The notes: generated from the letters alone by a model not told the origin. A DNA stretch of 64,000 nt from Chrysomallon squamiferum (GCA_012295275.1 CM022673.1:29583136-29647135); one strand, 5' to 3'; shown: positions 40,999 through 55,295, counted from the stretch's first letter. Numbers and translations: made by a program.

Positions 40999-41349
40999 TC
41001 AGACAGCATTTCTGTTATTCACTTGTCCGAAAAAACTCTGGTTTGCTAAGCGGATAGCGTGGCGATGAATTCTCCGACGCCTGTGACTGTAGCTAACTTC
41101 CAGTGCAGCCCACAGAACGGCAGTACCGATAAACTTGGCTCCCAAGATGCATAGAAAGTAGAAGAGAAGGGTAAACTTGAGGCGACTGACGTCTGATCTC
41201 AGATGGCCGTTCGGAACTATCCCCGACATGAAAATTCCGACTGTTGCCGTAAGAATCAGAATGAAAATTAATAGACCACAAAGCGTCGCTCGCTTTCGTA
41301 ACGTCATCGGCTGAAGTCGGCTGTATTCCCGGAACAAATCATGCATGAT
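40999..41349 (-). CDS. MARCH-like ligase, alternative terminal exon D (membrane module)
   Basis: 116 codons plus stop, phase-0 entry after TATGTTAATTTCGCAG. It starts IMHDLFREYSRLQPMTLRKR (Ile where most copies have Val), then a first membrane segment (CGLLIFILILTATVGIFM), loop SGIVPNGHLRSDVSRL, second membrane segment (LLFYFLCILGAKFIGTAVLW; note a Lys inside it), basic tail SHRRRRIHRHAIRLA and C-terminus QVNNRNAV. It is shorter than the distal class because it lacks their long tail. Spliced to the constant part it would give about 218 residues. Confidence 0.85.
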   Translation of the reverse strand: MMHDLFREYSRLQPMTLRKRATLCGLLIFILILTATVGIFMSGIVPNGHLRSDVSRLKFTLLFYFLCILGAKFIGTAVLWAALEVSYSHRRRRIHRHAIRLANQSFFGQVNNRNAV

Positions 41350-41557
41350 CTGCGAAATTAACATATTTTGAATCAGTGAAGATTAAGAGACATCGCAGAC
41401 GCAGTTAATTTTATTTTTAATTTATTTTACTTATTTTATTTTTGTTTTGTTACGTTTTTTTTTTTCTTTGTTAAACGTTAGAACAAGTTATAAAAAAAAG
41501 AAAAGAAAAAATAGAGAAAAGTAATAAAAAGTAAATAAATAAATAAAAAGGTTATAT

Positions 41558-41617
<60 letters not shown>

Positions 41618-42745
41618 TAGTGATGATGATGGTGATAATACAACAGAAGCTGGAAATTAAATTTAACGTTTATAAACAGTCGATGTTTAAAAAACAAACA
41701 AATGGCTACCGTTACATTAACAAATTTCTCTTTTTTTGCTATTCCACCCACGTTTACAAATTATTAGTCATAAAGTCATCCATAAAAAAATAAAAAAAAG
41801 TATTCCAGCAGCACATATTTGGAATTAATGAACGCGCTATGAACTATATAAACTTTTGTTATCAATACTCTACTTAGTCGTTTTATTACAGTACTATATT
41901 AACGATTATTGACAATTAGCTGTATAGTTCTTTACGGAAGAGAGAGAATGAAAAAAGAAAAGAAAAAAAGAAACTGAAAAATAATAGTAATAAAATAAAT
42001 ACAAGAATTAAAAAAAGATTTAAAAATTTAAAAAAAGAAGAAGAAAAAAGAGAAAAGAAAAGAAAAGAAAGAAAAGTGGAACAAAAGAACATGATACATA
42101 CGTGATAATTATATCTGTCGTAAAAGTAATATAAATACTATTTCACATTTTAAAACACAAAGAGACGAAATTAGCCTATTAATGTAAGAGAACAAAGCAA
42201 TCGGATATTAAATCGCCCGCTACTGTAAAGAGCGACGACTGCAAACAATGACAAAATCAGATGATTGTTCTATTCTATAACAGTCCTTACATGATCACGT
42301 GAGAATCATTCATTGTTCGTGACAGTGCGTGCAAAACACATAAATATCTTTATGGAACATAGTTCGTTCAACTTAAACAATGTATGCAAAACAGTTATGG
42401 GTTTCTCAGAACATCTTGCATTCAGCTAGTATTACGTAGTCAAAAACACAACCGTAGATTCCTCAGAAAATTTATCATTCAAGTTATATTCAAAACATGT
42501 TTTCATTCGAGTTATATAATGTATACAAAACATGTATACAGCTGTAGACATCTGAGAACATCTTTCATTCAAGATATAACATATAACCAAAACCTGTGCA
42601 CAGATTTAGATTTCTCAGCAACATGTTTCATTCAAGAAAAAACAACATAGGGAGTGTGGGAAACGTCCACTTTTCTCGAAAAAGTGATATTTAAAAAAAA
42701 AAATTAAATAGTTTTTTCATTTTTCTATGGCTCAGCGAGAGTAAA
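41350..42745. other. Non-coding stretch between exons C and D
   Basis: (AAT)n at 41561-41617, an A/G-rich tract at 41940-42075, and diverged repeats around CATTCAAG/CATCTTGCATTCA at 42390-42640. No exon seen. Confidence 0.5.
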
Positions 42746-43120
42746 TTACAAAACATTCTTCCTGCCGACTCTGGGGAAAAATCTACTTCCGAATGTCAAA
42801 CGTAGAGCCTCGTCGCGAATGCGTTGACGTCGTTGTGTGTACCTGACCTCCATGGAAATCCACAGCGCGGAAAGCCCGATAAAACAAAAGATCCCCATAG
42901 TGTACAGACTGCTGAGCAGCGTGGCGAATTTCTCGTTCTGACTTAATCGTACAGCTACGGCTTCGGCTCTGTTCCGAGATTTTGACGGATTATTGAAAAC
43001 GGAGCTTCCAATCGCTGCCGTAACTACGGCTATGGAAAAAAGAAGTCCGAAAAGTTTTGATCGTTTTCCTGTAGTCATCGGATTCAGTCGACTGTATTCA
43101 ACGAACAAGTCATGCATAAC
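42746..43120 (-). CDS. MARCH-like ligase, alternative terminal exon C (membrane module)
   Basis: 124 codons plus stop, phase-0 entry after TATGTTGATTTCTTAG. It starts VMHDLFVEYSRLNPMTTGKR, then a first membrane segment (LFGLLFSIAVVTAAIGSSVF), a loop rich in charge (NNPSKSRNRAEAVAVRL), a second membrane segment (LYTMGIFCFIGLSALWISM), a tail RYTQRRQRIRDEALRL and C-terminus VGRKNVL. It lacks the LCILGA core found in A, D and F-I and is among the most diverged modules. Spliced product about 226 residues. Confidence 0.83.
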   Translation of the reverse strand, partial: VMHDLFVEYSRLNPMTTGKRSKLFGLLFSIAVVTAAIGSSVFNNPSKSRNRAEAVAVRLSQNEKFATLLSSLYTMGIFCFIGLSALWISMEVRYTQRRQRIRDEALRLTFGSRFFPRVGRKNVL

Positions 43121-43174
43121 CTAAGAAATCAACATATTTGCATCAAACAGGATTCAGAAACCTTCCAGTGTTGA

Positions 43175-43224
<50 letters not shown>

Positions 43225-43526
43225 CATTAATGAGATACTCCTAACATAAATAATTTGTTTTTACTGCCTATTTGTTTTACAACAGGAGAGAAAAAAAATA
43301 ATAAAATAAATAAAACAAAATAATAAAAATAAAAATAAAAATAAAATAAAATAAATTAAAAAATTAATAATAGTTGTATTTTTAAATAATATAAAGAGTT
43401 GCTGATTAAGAAGAAAAAAAAGAATGGAAAATACAATGGAAAAGATATAGCTAAAAAAACCCACATTAATCTAACGGTCATTTATAATTACAATATTTTT
43501 AAATTCTTATTATTACCATCATTTTT

Positions 43527-43563
<37 letters not shown>

Positions 43564-43666
43564 AACAGTAATAATAATAAAAAAAATAAAAAATAAATAA
43601 AAAGAAATTAGTAAGTAAGAAGTAAGTAAATAAATAAATAAATGGAAGAAAACCTCAGCTAAAACA

Positions 43667-43723
<57 letters not shown>

Positions 43724-44030
43724 CTTTTATGAGAAACAGTAATTTTATCTTTAATAAATGTTCTGATTTTCTCTGGAAATAACTCTAAAGTACAAATTGA
43801 ATCTGTGGATATGTCAACTAATTTGTGCTTATAAATTCCTCCAAAATACAGAAACAATTGTCAGAATTACATATTAATGTAAAGGTTAACTGACAACCTG
43901 ACAACGCGAGGCACCACTGACTAAGATGTTATTTGATGCAGTCATAGTTGATCTCTGCGACGACAGCTACAGTAGTTATAGATGATAATAAAAAAATACG
44001 TTACAAGAGAAATCTTTACCGTCAAAAATT
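43121..44030. other. Non-coding stretch with ATT and TA arrays
   Basis: (ATT)n at 43176-43224, (TA)n at 43529-43560, (ATT)n at 43668-43720. No exon seen. Confidence 0.6.
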
Positions 44031-44930
44031 CGAAAGAAAGCTGCCGTCATATTTAAATTTTCTGTATTTTGCAACAGCCCTGACTTTCAAACAGTATTTG
44101 TATTTAAAGATATTTCGCAATAGCCGTCATTCAAACAATATTTTACAGTTAGAGATATTGTGAAATAGTAATCATTCAAACAGTATGAAGTTAAAATATT
44201 TTTCATTTCCAGTTACTATATTCTACAATGTCAATCATTCAAATAATACTTGTAGTTCAGATATTTTGCATAAACTCTACCATTCAAACAATGTTTGTAG
44301 TAAGATTATAATGCACGACAAAAGTATGTAAACAGTATTTTAATGAGATTGTATTGTCAATGTAGACATTTAAACAATATTTGTAGTCATATTTTTTTGC
44401 AACAGCACTGACATTCAAACAATATTTCTAGTGAAGATATTTTGCTAGAATGACGTTCGAACATTATTTGTAATACGATTATACTGCATCGGTACAAATA
44501 TGTGATTAATGAGATTATATTATCGGTATAGATGTTTAAACAATGTTTGTAGTTAAATGTTTGCAAAAACATTGTCATTCAAACTATATTTGCACTGCAG
44601 TAGGACAAATATATAAACGATATTTTAATAAGATTATACTGCATCAGTACAGACATTTGGACAATGTTTGTAGTTAGATATACTGCGACAACACTGACAT
44701 TCAAACAATATTTGTAGTTAAGGTATTTTGCAATAGTACTGGCATTCAAAAAATATTTGTAGTTAAGGTGTTTTGCAATAGCACTGGCATTCAAACAATA
44801 TTTGTAGTTAAGGTGTTTTGCAATAGAACTGGCATTCAAACAATATTAGAAATAAGATTATATTGCATCGGTACAGATGTTTAGAAAATGTTTGTAGGAT
44901 ACATATATTGTAATAACAACAATATTTGTA
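44031..44930. repeat. Diverged minisatellite, unit about 45-50 bp
   Basis: Loose copies built on ATTCAAACAATATTTGTAGT followed by a TTTTGCAA/CAGCACTG part. The clearest copies are at 44690-44850. It grades into the next array and shares its CACTGGCATTCAAACA motif, so it may be an older part of the same satellite. Confidence 0.75.
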
Positions 44931-45189
44931 GTTCTGTGTTTATTGTGTGTGTGTGTGTGTGTCTCGAAATAGCACTGGCATTAACCGATATTAATAGTTA
45001 GATATTTTGCAACAGCACTGGTAATATTCAAAATTGTGATATATTGCAACAGCACTGTCAGTAAACAAAATTTATAGAAAAAATATTGCAACACCATTGA
45101 CATTAAACCAATATGTAGTGCAATATACAGGAAAAACAATATAGGCGATAGATGGTTTTTAAATGAGATATAAACATAATTTAATGTTA

Positions 45190-46640
45190 GATACCTTGCC
45201 ACAGCCTTGTGATATAAACAGTATTTAATGTTACATACGTTGCCACAAATCTGACATACAAACAGTATTTAATGTTATATACCTTGCCACAGCACTTGCA
45301 TTATAAACAGTATTTAATGTTAGATACGTTTCCACAGCCCTGAGATATAAAAAGTATTTAATATTAGATACGTTTCCACAGCCCTGAGATATAAACAGTA
45401 TTTAATGTTAGATACGTTGCCACAGCCTGAGATATAAACAGTATTTAATGTTAGATACGTTGCCACAGCCCTGACATATACACAGTATTTAATGTTAGAT
45501 ACGTTGCCACAGCCCTGACATATACACAGTATTTAATGTTAGATACGTCACCACAGCCCTGAGATATAAACAGTATTTAATGTTAGATACGTTACCACAG
45601 CCCTGAGATATAAACAGTATTTAATGTTAGATACGTTGCCACAGCCTGAGATATAAACAGTATTTAATGTTAGATACGTTGCCACAGCCCTGACATATAC
45701 ACAGTATTTAATGTTAGATACGTTGCCACAGCCCTGACATATACACAGTATTTAATGTTAGATACGTCACCACAGCCCTGAGATATAAACAGTATTTAAT
45801 GTTAGATACGTTACCACAGCCCTGAGATTAAAACACAGTTTAATGTTAGATACGTTGCCACAGCCCTAAGATATAAACAGTATTTAATGTTAGATACGTT
45901 GCCACAGCACTCAGATATAAAACAGTTTTTAATGTTAGAAACGTTGCCACAACACTCAGATATAAACAGTATTTGATGTTAGATACGTTGCCACAGCCCT
46001 GAGATATAAACAGTATTTAATGTTAGATACGTTGCCACAGCACTCAGATACAAACATTATTTAATGTTATATACGTTGCCACAGCACTCAGATACAAACA
46101 GTATTTAATGTTAGATACGTTGCCACAGCACTCAGATACAAACAGTATTTAATGTTAGATACGTTGCCGCAGCACTCAGATACAAACAGTATTTAATGTT
46201 AGATACGTTGCCGCAGCACTTGCATTATAAACAGTATTTGATGTTAGATACGTTGACACAGCCCTGAGATATAAACAGTATTTAATGTTAGATACGTTGC
46301 CACAGCACTTGCATTATAAATAGTATTTAATGTTAGATACGTTGCCACAGCCCTAAGATATAAACAGTATTTAATATTAGATACGTTGCCACAGCATTCA
46401 GATATAAACAGTATTTAATGTTAGATACGTTGCCACAGCCATGAGATATAAACAGTATTTAATGTTAGATACGTTGCCACAGCACTCAGATATAAACAGT
46501 ATTTAATGTTAGATACGTTGCCACAGCCATGAGATATAAACAGTATTTAATGTTAGATACGTTGCCATAGCACTTGCATTATAAACAGTATTTAATGTTA
46601 GATACGTTGCCACAGCACTTGCATTCAAACAGTATTAATG
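45190..46640. repeat. 44-bp minisatellite, about 33 copies
   Basis: Unit ACAGTATTTAATGTTAGATA plus CGTTGCCACAGCCCTGAGAT plus ATAA. Two families of end (GCCCTGAGATATAA and GCACTTGCATTATAA) are interspersed. Blocks of copies are identical over more than 150 bp (45390-45560 and 45630-45790), showing block duplication. The right end runs into the 3' end of coding exon B. Confidence 0.96.
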
Positions 46641-46981
46641 TCACTGGTTTGGTTTCTGGTCGCTATTTGAATAGCCTGTCTTTGAATTCTTCGACGTCGT
46701 GTAGAGTAGCTGATTTCCATGACAATCCACGCAGAAAGCGTACACACAGTAACGGCTCCCATTATACAGAGGCAGTACAGCAGCAGAGTAAACCTCAGTT
46801 GATAGAGTCCGTTCCTGGGATAGGTGCCCATGTTTTTAGCATTCTTCATAACACTGGTCATGGAAATACCAACCGAAGTTGTGACTATTGTGAGGAATGC
46901 TAGCAGTCCGCCTAGTTTTATTCGCTTGTACAACGTCATTGGTCGCAGAAGGCTGTATTCCCGGAACAGTGCGTGCATGAC
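46625..46981 (-). CDS. MARCH-like ligase, alternative terminal exon B (membrane module)
   Basis: 118 codons plus stop, phase-0 entry after TATTAATTTCAACAG. It starts VMHALFREYSLLRPMTLYKR, then a first membrane segment (GGLLAFLTIVTTSVGISM), a loop TSVMKNAKNMGTYPRNGL, a second membrane segment (LLLYCLCIMGAVTVCTLSAW), a tail SYSTRRRRIQRQAIQIA and C-terminus TSDINTV. The last codons and the TGA stop align with the unit of the adjacent 44-bp minisatellite, so the coding end and the repeat share sequence. Spliced product about 220 residues. Confidence 0.85.
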   Translation of the reverse strand, partial: VMHALFREYSLLRPMTLYKRIKLGGLLAFLTIVTTSVGISMTSVMKNAKNMGTYPRNGLYQLRFTLLLYCLCIMGAVTVCTLSAWIVMEISYSTRRRRIQRQAIQIATRNQTSDINTV

Positions 46982-49218
<2,237 letters not shown>

Positions 49219-49587
49219 TCACAGAAAGTGACTTCTGACGGTGCTGCTAGAAAAAGCATTGTTTGTGAAGGTCAGCAAAATGGCTTGTCTGTGGATGTCT
49301 CGACGTCGGCGCACGTAGCTTATCTCCATGATGACCCAGAGAAAGACAATAGCGACAACTACAGCCCCCAAGATGCAAAGAATGTAACGCAGGTAAGTAA
49401 ACCTCATTTGCTGCTGCAGCTTAATCTGTTTTTTTCTCAGCTCGTTGTCCAAGGGAGCGTTGAACATGGACACGACAACAACGACCGTTACAACCGATAC
49501 AATAAACAGCATCCCACATATCATTGCACGTTTTTGTAACGTCATCGGGTTCAGTCGACTGTATTGCCGGAATAATTCATGCATTAC
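49219..49587 (-). CDS. MARCH-like ligase, alternative terminal exon A (membrane module)
   Basis: 122 codons plus stop, phase-0 entry after TATGTTGATTTCGCAG. Residues 1-20 are VMHELFRQYSRLNPMTLQKR, then a first membrane segment (about 22-42, MLFIVSVVTVVVVVSMF), a hydrophilic loop of about 22 residues (NAPLDNELRKKQIKLQQQ), a second membrane segment (about 68-89, ILCILGAVVVAIVFLWVI), a basic stop-transfer tail (VRRRRDIHRQA) and C-terminus VRSHFL. The P-M-T-x-x-K-R motif before the first membrane segment resembles the equivalent place in MARCH2/3. It is nearest to the constant exons (2.8-kb intron). Spliced product about 224 residues. Confidence 0.88.
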   Translation of the reverse strand, partial: VMHELFRQYSRLNPMTLQKRAMICGMLFIVSVVTVVVVVSMFNAPLDNELRKKQIKLQQQMRFTYLRYILCILGAVVVAIVFLWVIMEISYVRRRRDIHRQAILLTFTNNAFSSSTVRSHFL

Positions 49588-50168
49588 CTGCGAAATCAAC
49601 ATAGTTTATATCAGTCATCAATCAAGACTTTTTTCGTTCTATTCTTTTTTTTCATGCTCTATTTTTATTTTTTCTATTTTTTGAAAACTCCCATTCTGTG
49701 TAAATGAGATGTAATTGTTAAGATAAATATCACACTTATTTTGTTATTTTACTTTCTGCCAGATGTTAAGTGAAAGTAATACCTACATTTATCAAAAAAA
49801 ATAAGAGAAAAAAGGCCAGGCTACCTGCTGATAATGAGTACTTTACTACAGCTATGATCTAAGAAATTATTTACACATGTTTTCGTTAGAACATCAACAA
49901 CTGAAAGCCAGACAAGAATCGTGAACGATGTTGCCAAGAACTCCCGTTTCACTTGACAATCAAGAAGAGAAAGTTCTAATTATACAAATATTAATAAGCA
50001 TCAAAATAATCCCATTACTAATAATACAGGCAGATTAACAGTATTTTTGTGTGAACTTACACACATCTAGTTTTGTTTGATTTTTTTTTTTTTTTTGCAT
50101 GTGTATTGTTATTTTTGTTTTCTTGTTTGTTTCACAGTTTATGTTTTATCATCATTTTAACAGGTTTC

Positions 50169-50171
<3 letters not shown>

Positions 50172-50261
<90 letters not shown>
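50172..50261. repeat. (CT)n microsatellite
   Basis: About 90 bp of pure CT. Confidence 0.97.
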
Positions 50262-50267
<6 letters not shown>

Positions 50268-50999
50268 TTGATCGCTGTTGAAACACTAAATTTATATTTG
50301 GTCTGGCTAGTGATAATTAGTTGTGGCAACATAAACAGACGTTTGGAACAAATTCATATGAAAGCTATTAAACATCCACCATTTAATTCCTAATGAGTAT
50401 TAAAATACAGTGAAGTAATTGTGTTACAGACCAGTGACCCTCACTAAGCACAGCATTCAAGACAGTTTGTACACTGCATAGATACTACGTTTTGTTTGAA
50501 AATCTGTTGTATGACAACCGTGTTCAAATTCAGCATGCATCCACAATGCTTGAAATTATATGAATATCTTGTGCAACAAAAGCTAAATAGTAGATCTCGC
50601 TAAACAGTTGGAATTCAATGTGCAATAAAATAATAGTTATATGTGATATTATCATTCTGCTGAAAGAGTAATCAGTCTTGTTTGTCATGATTTTTCGAAT
50701 ATTAATTGCCCCTTTAATTAGTTCAGAACATAAAATCAGCTATGTCTATATAACTGAAGCAGTCGTAATTAGAATTGAAAACTGTCTTTCTTTCAACACA
50801 TCTACCCACTCAGTTAGTCACACGCAACACTGTATTATATTCTTATTAATATAATGATACCAGTGGTGTAAGTAACAGTAACAAAGAGAATATATTAATA
50901 TTTTTGCTACAGACTTCTCTGTATTAAAAAATCTGATTTAAATACAATTTAAACGTCAAGTGTGTATGTGTCTGTATCATGCGAACATTTACTGCAATG

Positions 51000-51103
<104 letters not shown>

Positions 51104-52410
51104 TCAGGGAGAGAGTACCGAAGCATTTTTGTTTGTGAAATTATTTCATATAAATAAAGGTGAAACAGACAAGAGTTTATGACAGTAACACATAGCAGAT
51201 GAACTGAAGGAACAGATCATCCATTACTTATAAAACATTTCACATAAAACTTCAAATCGCAAACTTTTATGCTATTTTAAATTATAACAAACATCTGGAT
51301 ACAAAACAGTATCATTGAACTTCATTTTACCTTCACCCCATGACCAAAATGATACATCAGTATTTTTTTTTTATTATTATTATTTTTTTATATAAACATA
51401 TGTTAACAAAGTACAAAATATTAACACAAACTAAATCCTGATGGAATGAAATAAAATAAATTCAGAGCACTCACAAAGATTTCAAAAATGTAAAATTATG
51501 TACAGAATTCAAAGGATAATTTTGGAAAAACAAAAATGTGCAAAGATGCACGAATCACTGACTTGGCAACAGTGAGGAAAGCAGATGTTTTGAAAAAAGT
51601 GAAACATAGGTCAAAGGGTAACTGTATGAGCAATTATTCATATAAAATTATTTATTTATTTATTTATATTATATATATATATATTTTCTTTTATTATTTT
51701 TACTTTTTTACTCAACATCAGTTAATATTACCGTAGATATATGTGAAGATTTCTTTTTCTTTAATGCCTTTTTTTTTTTTTTTTAATATATATATATATA
51801 TATTGTTCTTGGTTTTTTTTTTTCATTTTGCAACAGACATCATTTTAGTCAGTGATGCAACCTATAAAATGGCAACTGTGAGAAATTGGGACGGTTTGGA
51901 ACAAACAAAACGAGTTAGGTGTCGTTGATGAGTTTGTAGGAAGAAGACAACTCCATTTCAAACACTAATTAAGTCTCATGAATATAAAACTATGAAAGAG
52001 AAAACCGAAAGAAAAGAAGGAAGACAGAAATAACGAAACGAAAGAAAAATAAAGTAAGGAAATAAATAAATAAAAATAAAATACAAAAGTGAAAAAATAA
52101 AAATAAAATACAAAAGTGAAAAAATAAAAAGAGAAAAAAGAGAATGAAATAATGAAAGAACGAAACAAAATAATTCACTGAATGAAACCAAATAATAAAA
52201 TAATAATAATAATAATAATATTAATTTAAAAAATTGAAAGAAAAGAAAAGAAAAAAAGACAGAACCAATAAAAAAAGTATAAATAAATTTAAAAATAATA
52301 TATTCAGACAAGAATGAAAAAAAAAAAAAAAAAAAAGAAAAAGAAATGAAGTAATAAAGAAAGAAAAAAGGCGAGTGAGTAAAAAATTAAACAAGCGCTA
52401 ACCAACTCAC

Positions 52411-52586
52411 CGTCTGCTCTCCCTCGGTAGTCTCTGTCAAGATAGGGGCGGGGACACTGGCGAAGGGGGACTTACACACCTCACAGGTGTTGTTGCCTTT
52501 GTAGTTGACCCAGTCGGTGAGGCAGGAGCGATGTACACACGCGAGGTCTCGCTTACAGCGGCAGTCTGACGTTTTCACAGGTTCAC
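52411..52586 (-). CDS. MARCHF-like: MARCH-like ligase, constant exon 3 (most of RING-CH finger)
   Basis: 176 nt, acceptor TTATTGTTCCAG and donor CAGACG|GTGAGT. It enters with two bases and leaves in phase 0. Residues 44-102 of the product hold the RING-CH ligands CRC (C52, C54), H62, C65, C78 and C81, with the conserved Trp (LTDWV, W69). The spacing C-x-C-x7-H-x2-C-x12-C-x2-C matches the RING-CH class, which binds two zinc ions and recruits an E2 enzyme. A Pro/Ser/Thr linker (SVPAPILTETTEGEQT) follows and runs to the donor. No membrane segment is encoded here, so the product depends on a downstream exon for its membrane anchor. Confidence 0.95.
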
Positions 52587-52942
52587 CTGGAACAATAACA
52601 ACAACAAAAATAACAACAACAAAGCTTTCTTGTGTATTTTTAGTTTTATTTTTAGCCTACAAATTCTCATTTAGAAGAAAGAAAAACAAAATCGATATAA
52701 AGAATACAGATGTAAACTAATGGCGAAGCGAAACATTTCTGTTGTTTTTATTTCTTTTTTTGTTACTTTATTGACTTTATTTATTTTATTTTATTTATTT
52801 GTATTTTTATTTTAGTTACTTTTTTTTTTTTTTTTTTTTTTTTGTTAATGCTCATGTCTGGAAATCTCGTAGTTTTCTTATAAAACAGAATATATAAATA
52901 AATAATTAAATAAATAAAATTAATTAATTAATTAATTAATTA

Positions 52943-52996
<54 letters not shown>

Positions 52997-53094
52997 TCCA
53001 ATTTTAGGTTTTCTGCTTCTAGTTCAGAACTATACGGGGTATGATGATGTAAACAGAACTAATGTAAATAAATTAATTTGAAACGGAAATCTAC
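52587..53094. other. Intron 2 of the MARCH-like gene
   Basis: 508 bp, AT-rich, with poly(T) at about 52820-52843 and a (TTAA)n/(AAT)n tract at 52920-52988. Confidence 0.85.
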
Positions 53095-53221
53095 CTGTTT
53101 CTGCTTCTGTCAGCTGACAGATACGACATCGAATCGACGCATTCGACACGTTGGAATTTCCTGTCAAACGACTTTTTCTGGAAGACTCGGAAGTACTTCC
53201 CATGAGAACCGGTGAACTAGT
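53095..53221 (-). CDS. MARCHF-like: MARCH-like ligase, constant exon 2 (N-terminus, start of RING)
   Basis: 127 nt, acceptor CTGTTTTATACAG and donor GAAACAG|GTAGAT. It enters in phase 0 directly after the ATG of exon 1 and leaves in phase 1. It encodes a Ser-rich polar leader (TSSPVLMGSTSESSRKSRL) and then the first RING-CH pair in IRCRICQLTEAET (C33, C36). The Met at residue 8 (53201-53203) is a possible internal start if exon 1 is skipped. With exon 3 it gives all eight zinc ligands. Confidence 0.92.
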
Positions 53222-53317
53222 CTGTATAAAACAGAAACTTCAAATTCACTAACACAAATATTTCTATCCAGTCTTATTTATTTATTTATTTATTTTGTTT
53301 AAAATCCTCGACTCCTG

Positions 53318-53397
<80 letters not shown>

Positions 53398-53832
53398 CAC
53401 AAAATGTTGTGTTAAAATAAAAAGTTGTAAATAGAAGTCACTCATACAGTGATTGTGTATTTATTTCATTTTATTTATTTATTTATTTTCATCAAGTATC
53501 ATAACTAAACCACAGTAATCCCAAACACGACGAATCAATGGAAATTAAAAATGCGATTATTAATTTTACTATTCACCAATGATACATTCTGTCAGTTAAT
53601 TTCTAACAGGAAAAAACAGTAATATTAAATGGAGAAAAACTACAAAAACCCCCATCTAAATAGATGTTAGTTCGACATATTTTCTTTATGTTCAAAGTGT
53701 AAAAAATTAGTTTTAAGATAAATGCTAAATGAAAGCAGTAGATTGAGTCATTATACGGATGATTACTGTTTCTTCTGTTTAATATTATAATTATTATCAT
53801 TGTTAGTTTAACAAAGAAAGCAGAACACTAAC
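53222..53832. other. Intron 1 of the MARCH-like gene
   Basis: 611 bp. Contains (GA)n at 53322-53395 and short TTTA runs. No other exon seen. Confidence 0.8.
53322..53395. repeat. (GA)n microsatellite
   Basis: About 74 bp of pure GA in intron 1. Confidence 0.97.
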
Positions 53833-53930
53833 CATTTGGTCCGCTTTTGATGATTTAGAAGATCAGTTTTGTGTTGGGTAGAACGCTTGGTGTCCTGCTT
53901 CGTGCTCCATAATGACGTCGGACACTTTGA
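53833..53930 (-). CDS. MARCHF-like: MARCH-like ligase, exon 1 (5' UTR and start codon only)
   Basis: The exon ends GCGGACCAAATG|GTTAGT. The ATG at 53833-53835 is its last codon and is in frame with exon 2. An in-frame TGA occurs 27 nt upstream of the ATG, so the frame cannot extend further on this transcript. A 15-codon upstream ORF (MEHEAGHQAFYPTQN, ATG at 53909-53911) ends at that same TGA and could lower translation. The 5' limit of the exon is not visible; 53930 is a working boundary. Confidence 0.7.
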
Positions 53931-53960
53931 ACGATATCTCTGACGTCATTACTAAAGCGC
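53910..53960 (-). promoter_or_regulatory. CRE-like sites at the 5' end of the MARCH-like gene
   Basis: A perfect TGACGTCA palindrome lies at 53941-53948 and a TGACGTCG variant at about 53913-53920, just upstream of and within the presumed 5' UTR. CREB/ATF-type factors bind such sites in animals. No TATA box was seen at the expected distance. Confidence 0.4.
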
Positions 53961-54359
53961 AGCAATTAATACAATGATTATTAAAGAATTAGGATATAAA
54001 ATTTAGAATATATTTTGTTTTGTTAACCAGAGATCTTCTGAAAATAATAATTGTTAAAATTTGAATCCCCTAACAATTTATATTTAAGCTTAACTCATAC
54101 TCATTATCATAAGTATGATACTTCCGGACCGGAACTGCCTCCATAATGCCATTTCTAAAAACGACATGAACAAAAATGTCAAAATTATCAAACATTATGT
54201 TTGTTATTAAACAAGTGACTTTCCAAATAATCACTTATAAAGAAAGTTTAGACAAAAATAATACATTATTTATACGAAGATGTTCTTAATCCAGCGACCT
54301 GGTTTTTGATAAAATCAAATTGACTTAAACACGTTTAATGAATTAGGAAATAAAACCTG

Positions 54360-54402
<43 letters not shown>

Positions 54403-54527
54403 AACACACACACACACACAAACGAAGGAAAAAAATACAGAGGTAAAAAATATATATAATAAGAAAACATAATAGTAATAATTGAGACATGATATGTGTG
54501 TGTGTGTGCGTGTGTGTGCGCGCGCGC

Positions 54528-54560
<33 letters not shown>

Positions 54561-55247
54561 TTGTTGTTTTTACAGTGTTTTTTAAACTTGGCTAAGAACT
54601 ATACCGAAATCTGCAATTAGGAAATGTCATACAAGATTCCTCAGACAAAAACTATTATTTTCTATTTATCTATGAATGGTAACATTTTGCTGTACAGTAA
54701 ACACCACACACACTTGACTAACTCGCCTTCAGCTATGTCATTCTTAGAACCCTGGTCTCGCGTCCAAGGCTACCTAGAAAATATCTGCATCATTCTGTTC
54801 CTTTAGTCTTTTATATCTCGCTTCTCTGTTATTTTCTGTGTAACATAAGGATTGAATAATGACTGTTTATAACGAACTCCTGGTTTTCATTTCTACAGGT
54901 AATGAAAATAATCACGGCTCGACTAAAAAAAAATTAAAAAAAATAAATAGACGAAGAAAGAAATCACTTTCTGATACCCAGAGATAAAGAACTGTTCAGA
55001 TGTCGACGATTAGGTGACATTAAGTTGGTTTTAAATTCGTATTCGCCAAACATTTGGTTTCAAGTTCTCTTCTGATTAAATTGGTCTCTTTTCGTTGATT
55101 TCATTTTCTTGAAAATACTTGATTATTACTGTAGTTTATTTATTTATTTATTTTTATTGTCGTTTTATTATTATTACAATAATAATAATAATAATAATAA
55201 TAATTAATTAATTATAATAATAATAATAATAATAACAATAATAATAA

Positions 55248-55295
<48 letters not shown>

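Noticed and set aside
44579-44839. Repeated frame NASAIAKHLNYKYCL
   Set aside because: Translation of diverged satellite units whose period happens to stay in frame for a few copies.
45190-46640. CRISPR-like array
   Set aside because: Units are contiguous with no unique spacers, and the DNA is clearly eukaryotic. It is a minisatellite.
49588-49602. Met-starting extensions upstream of the terminal exons (MLISQ in A and D, MFLIFAPNKKK in G and H)
   Set aside because: These bases include the conserved intronic acceptor ...TTTCGCAG or ...GAATTCTCAG. Starting there would give a RING-less protein, and the extension is not conserved in B or C.
52505-52720. Plus-strand frame MTQSVRQERCTHARS
   Set aside because: Antisense of the RING-CH exon, whose eight zinc ligands read on the minus strand.
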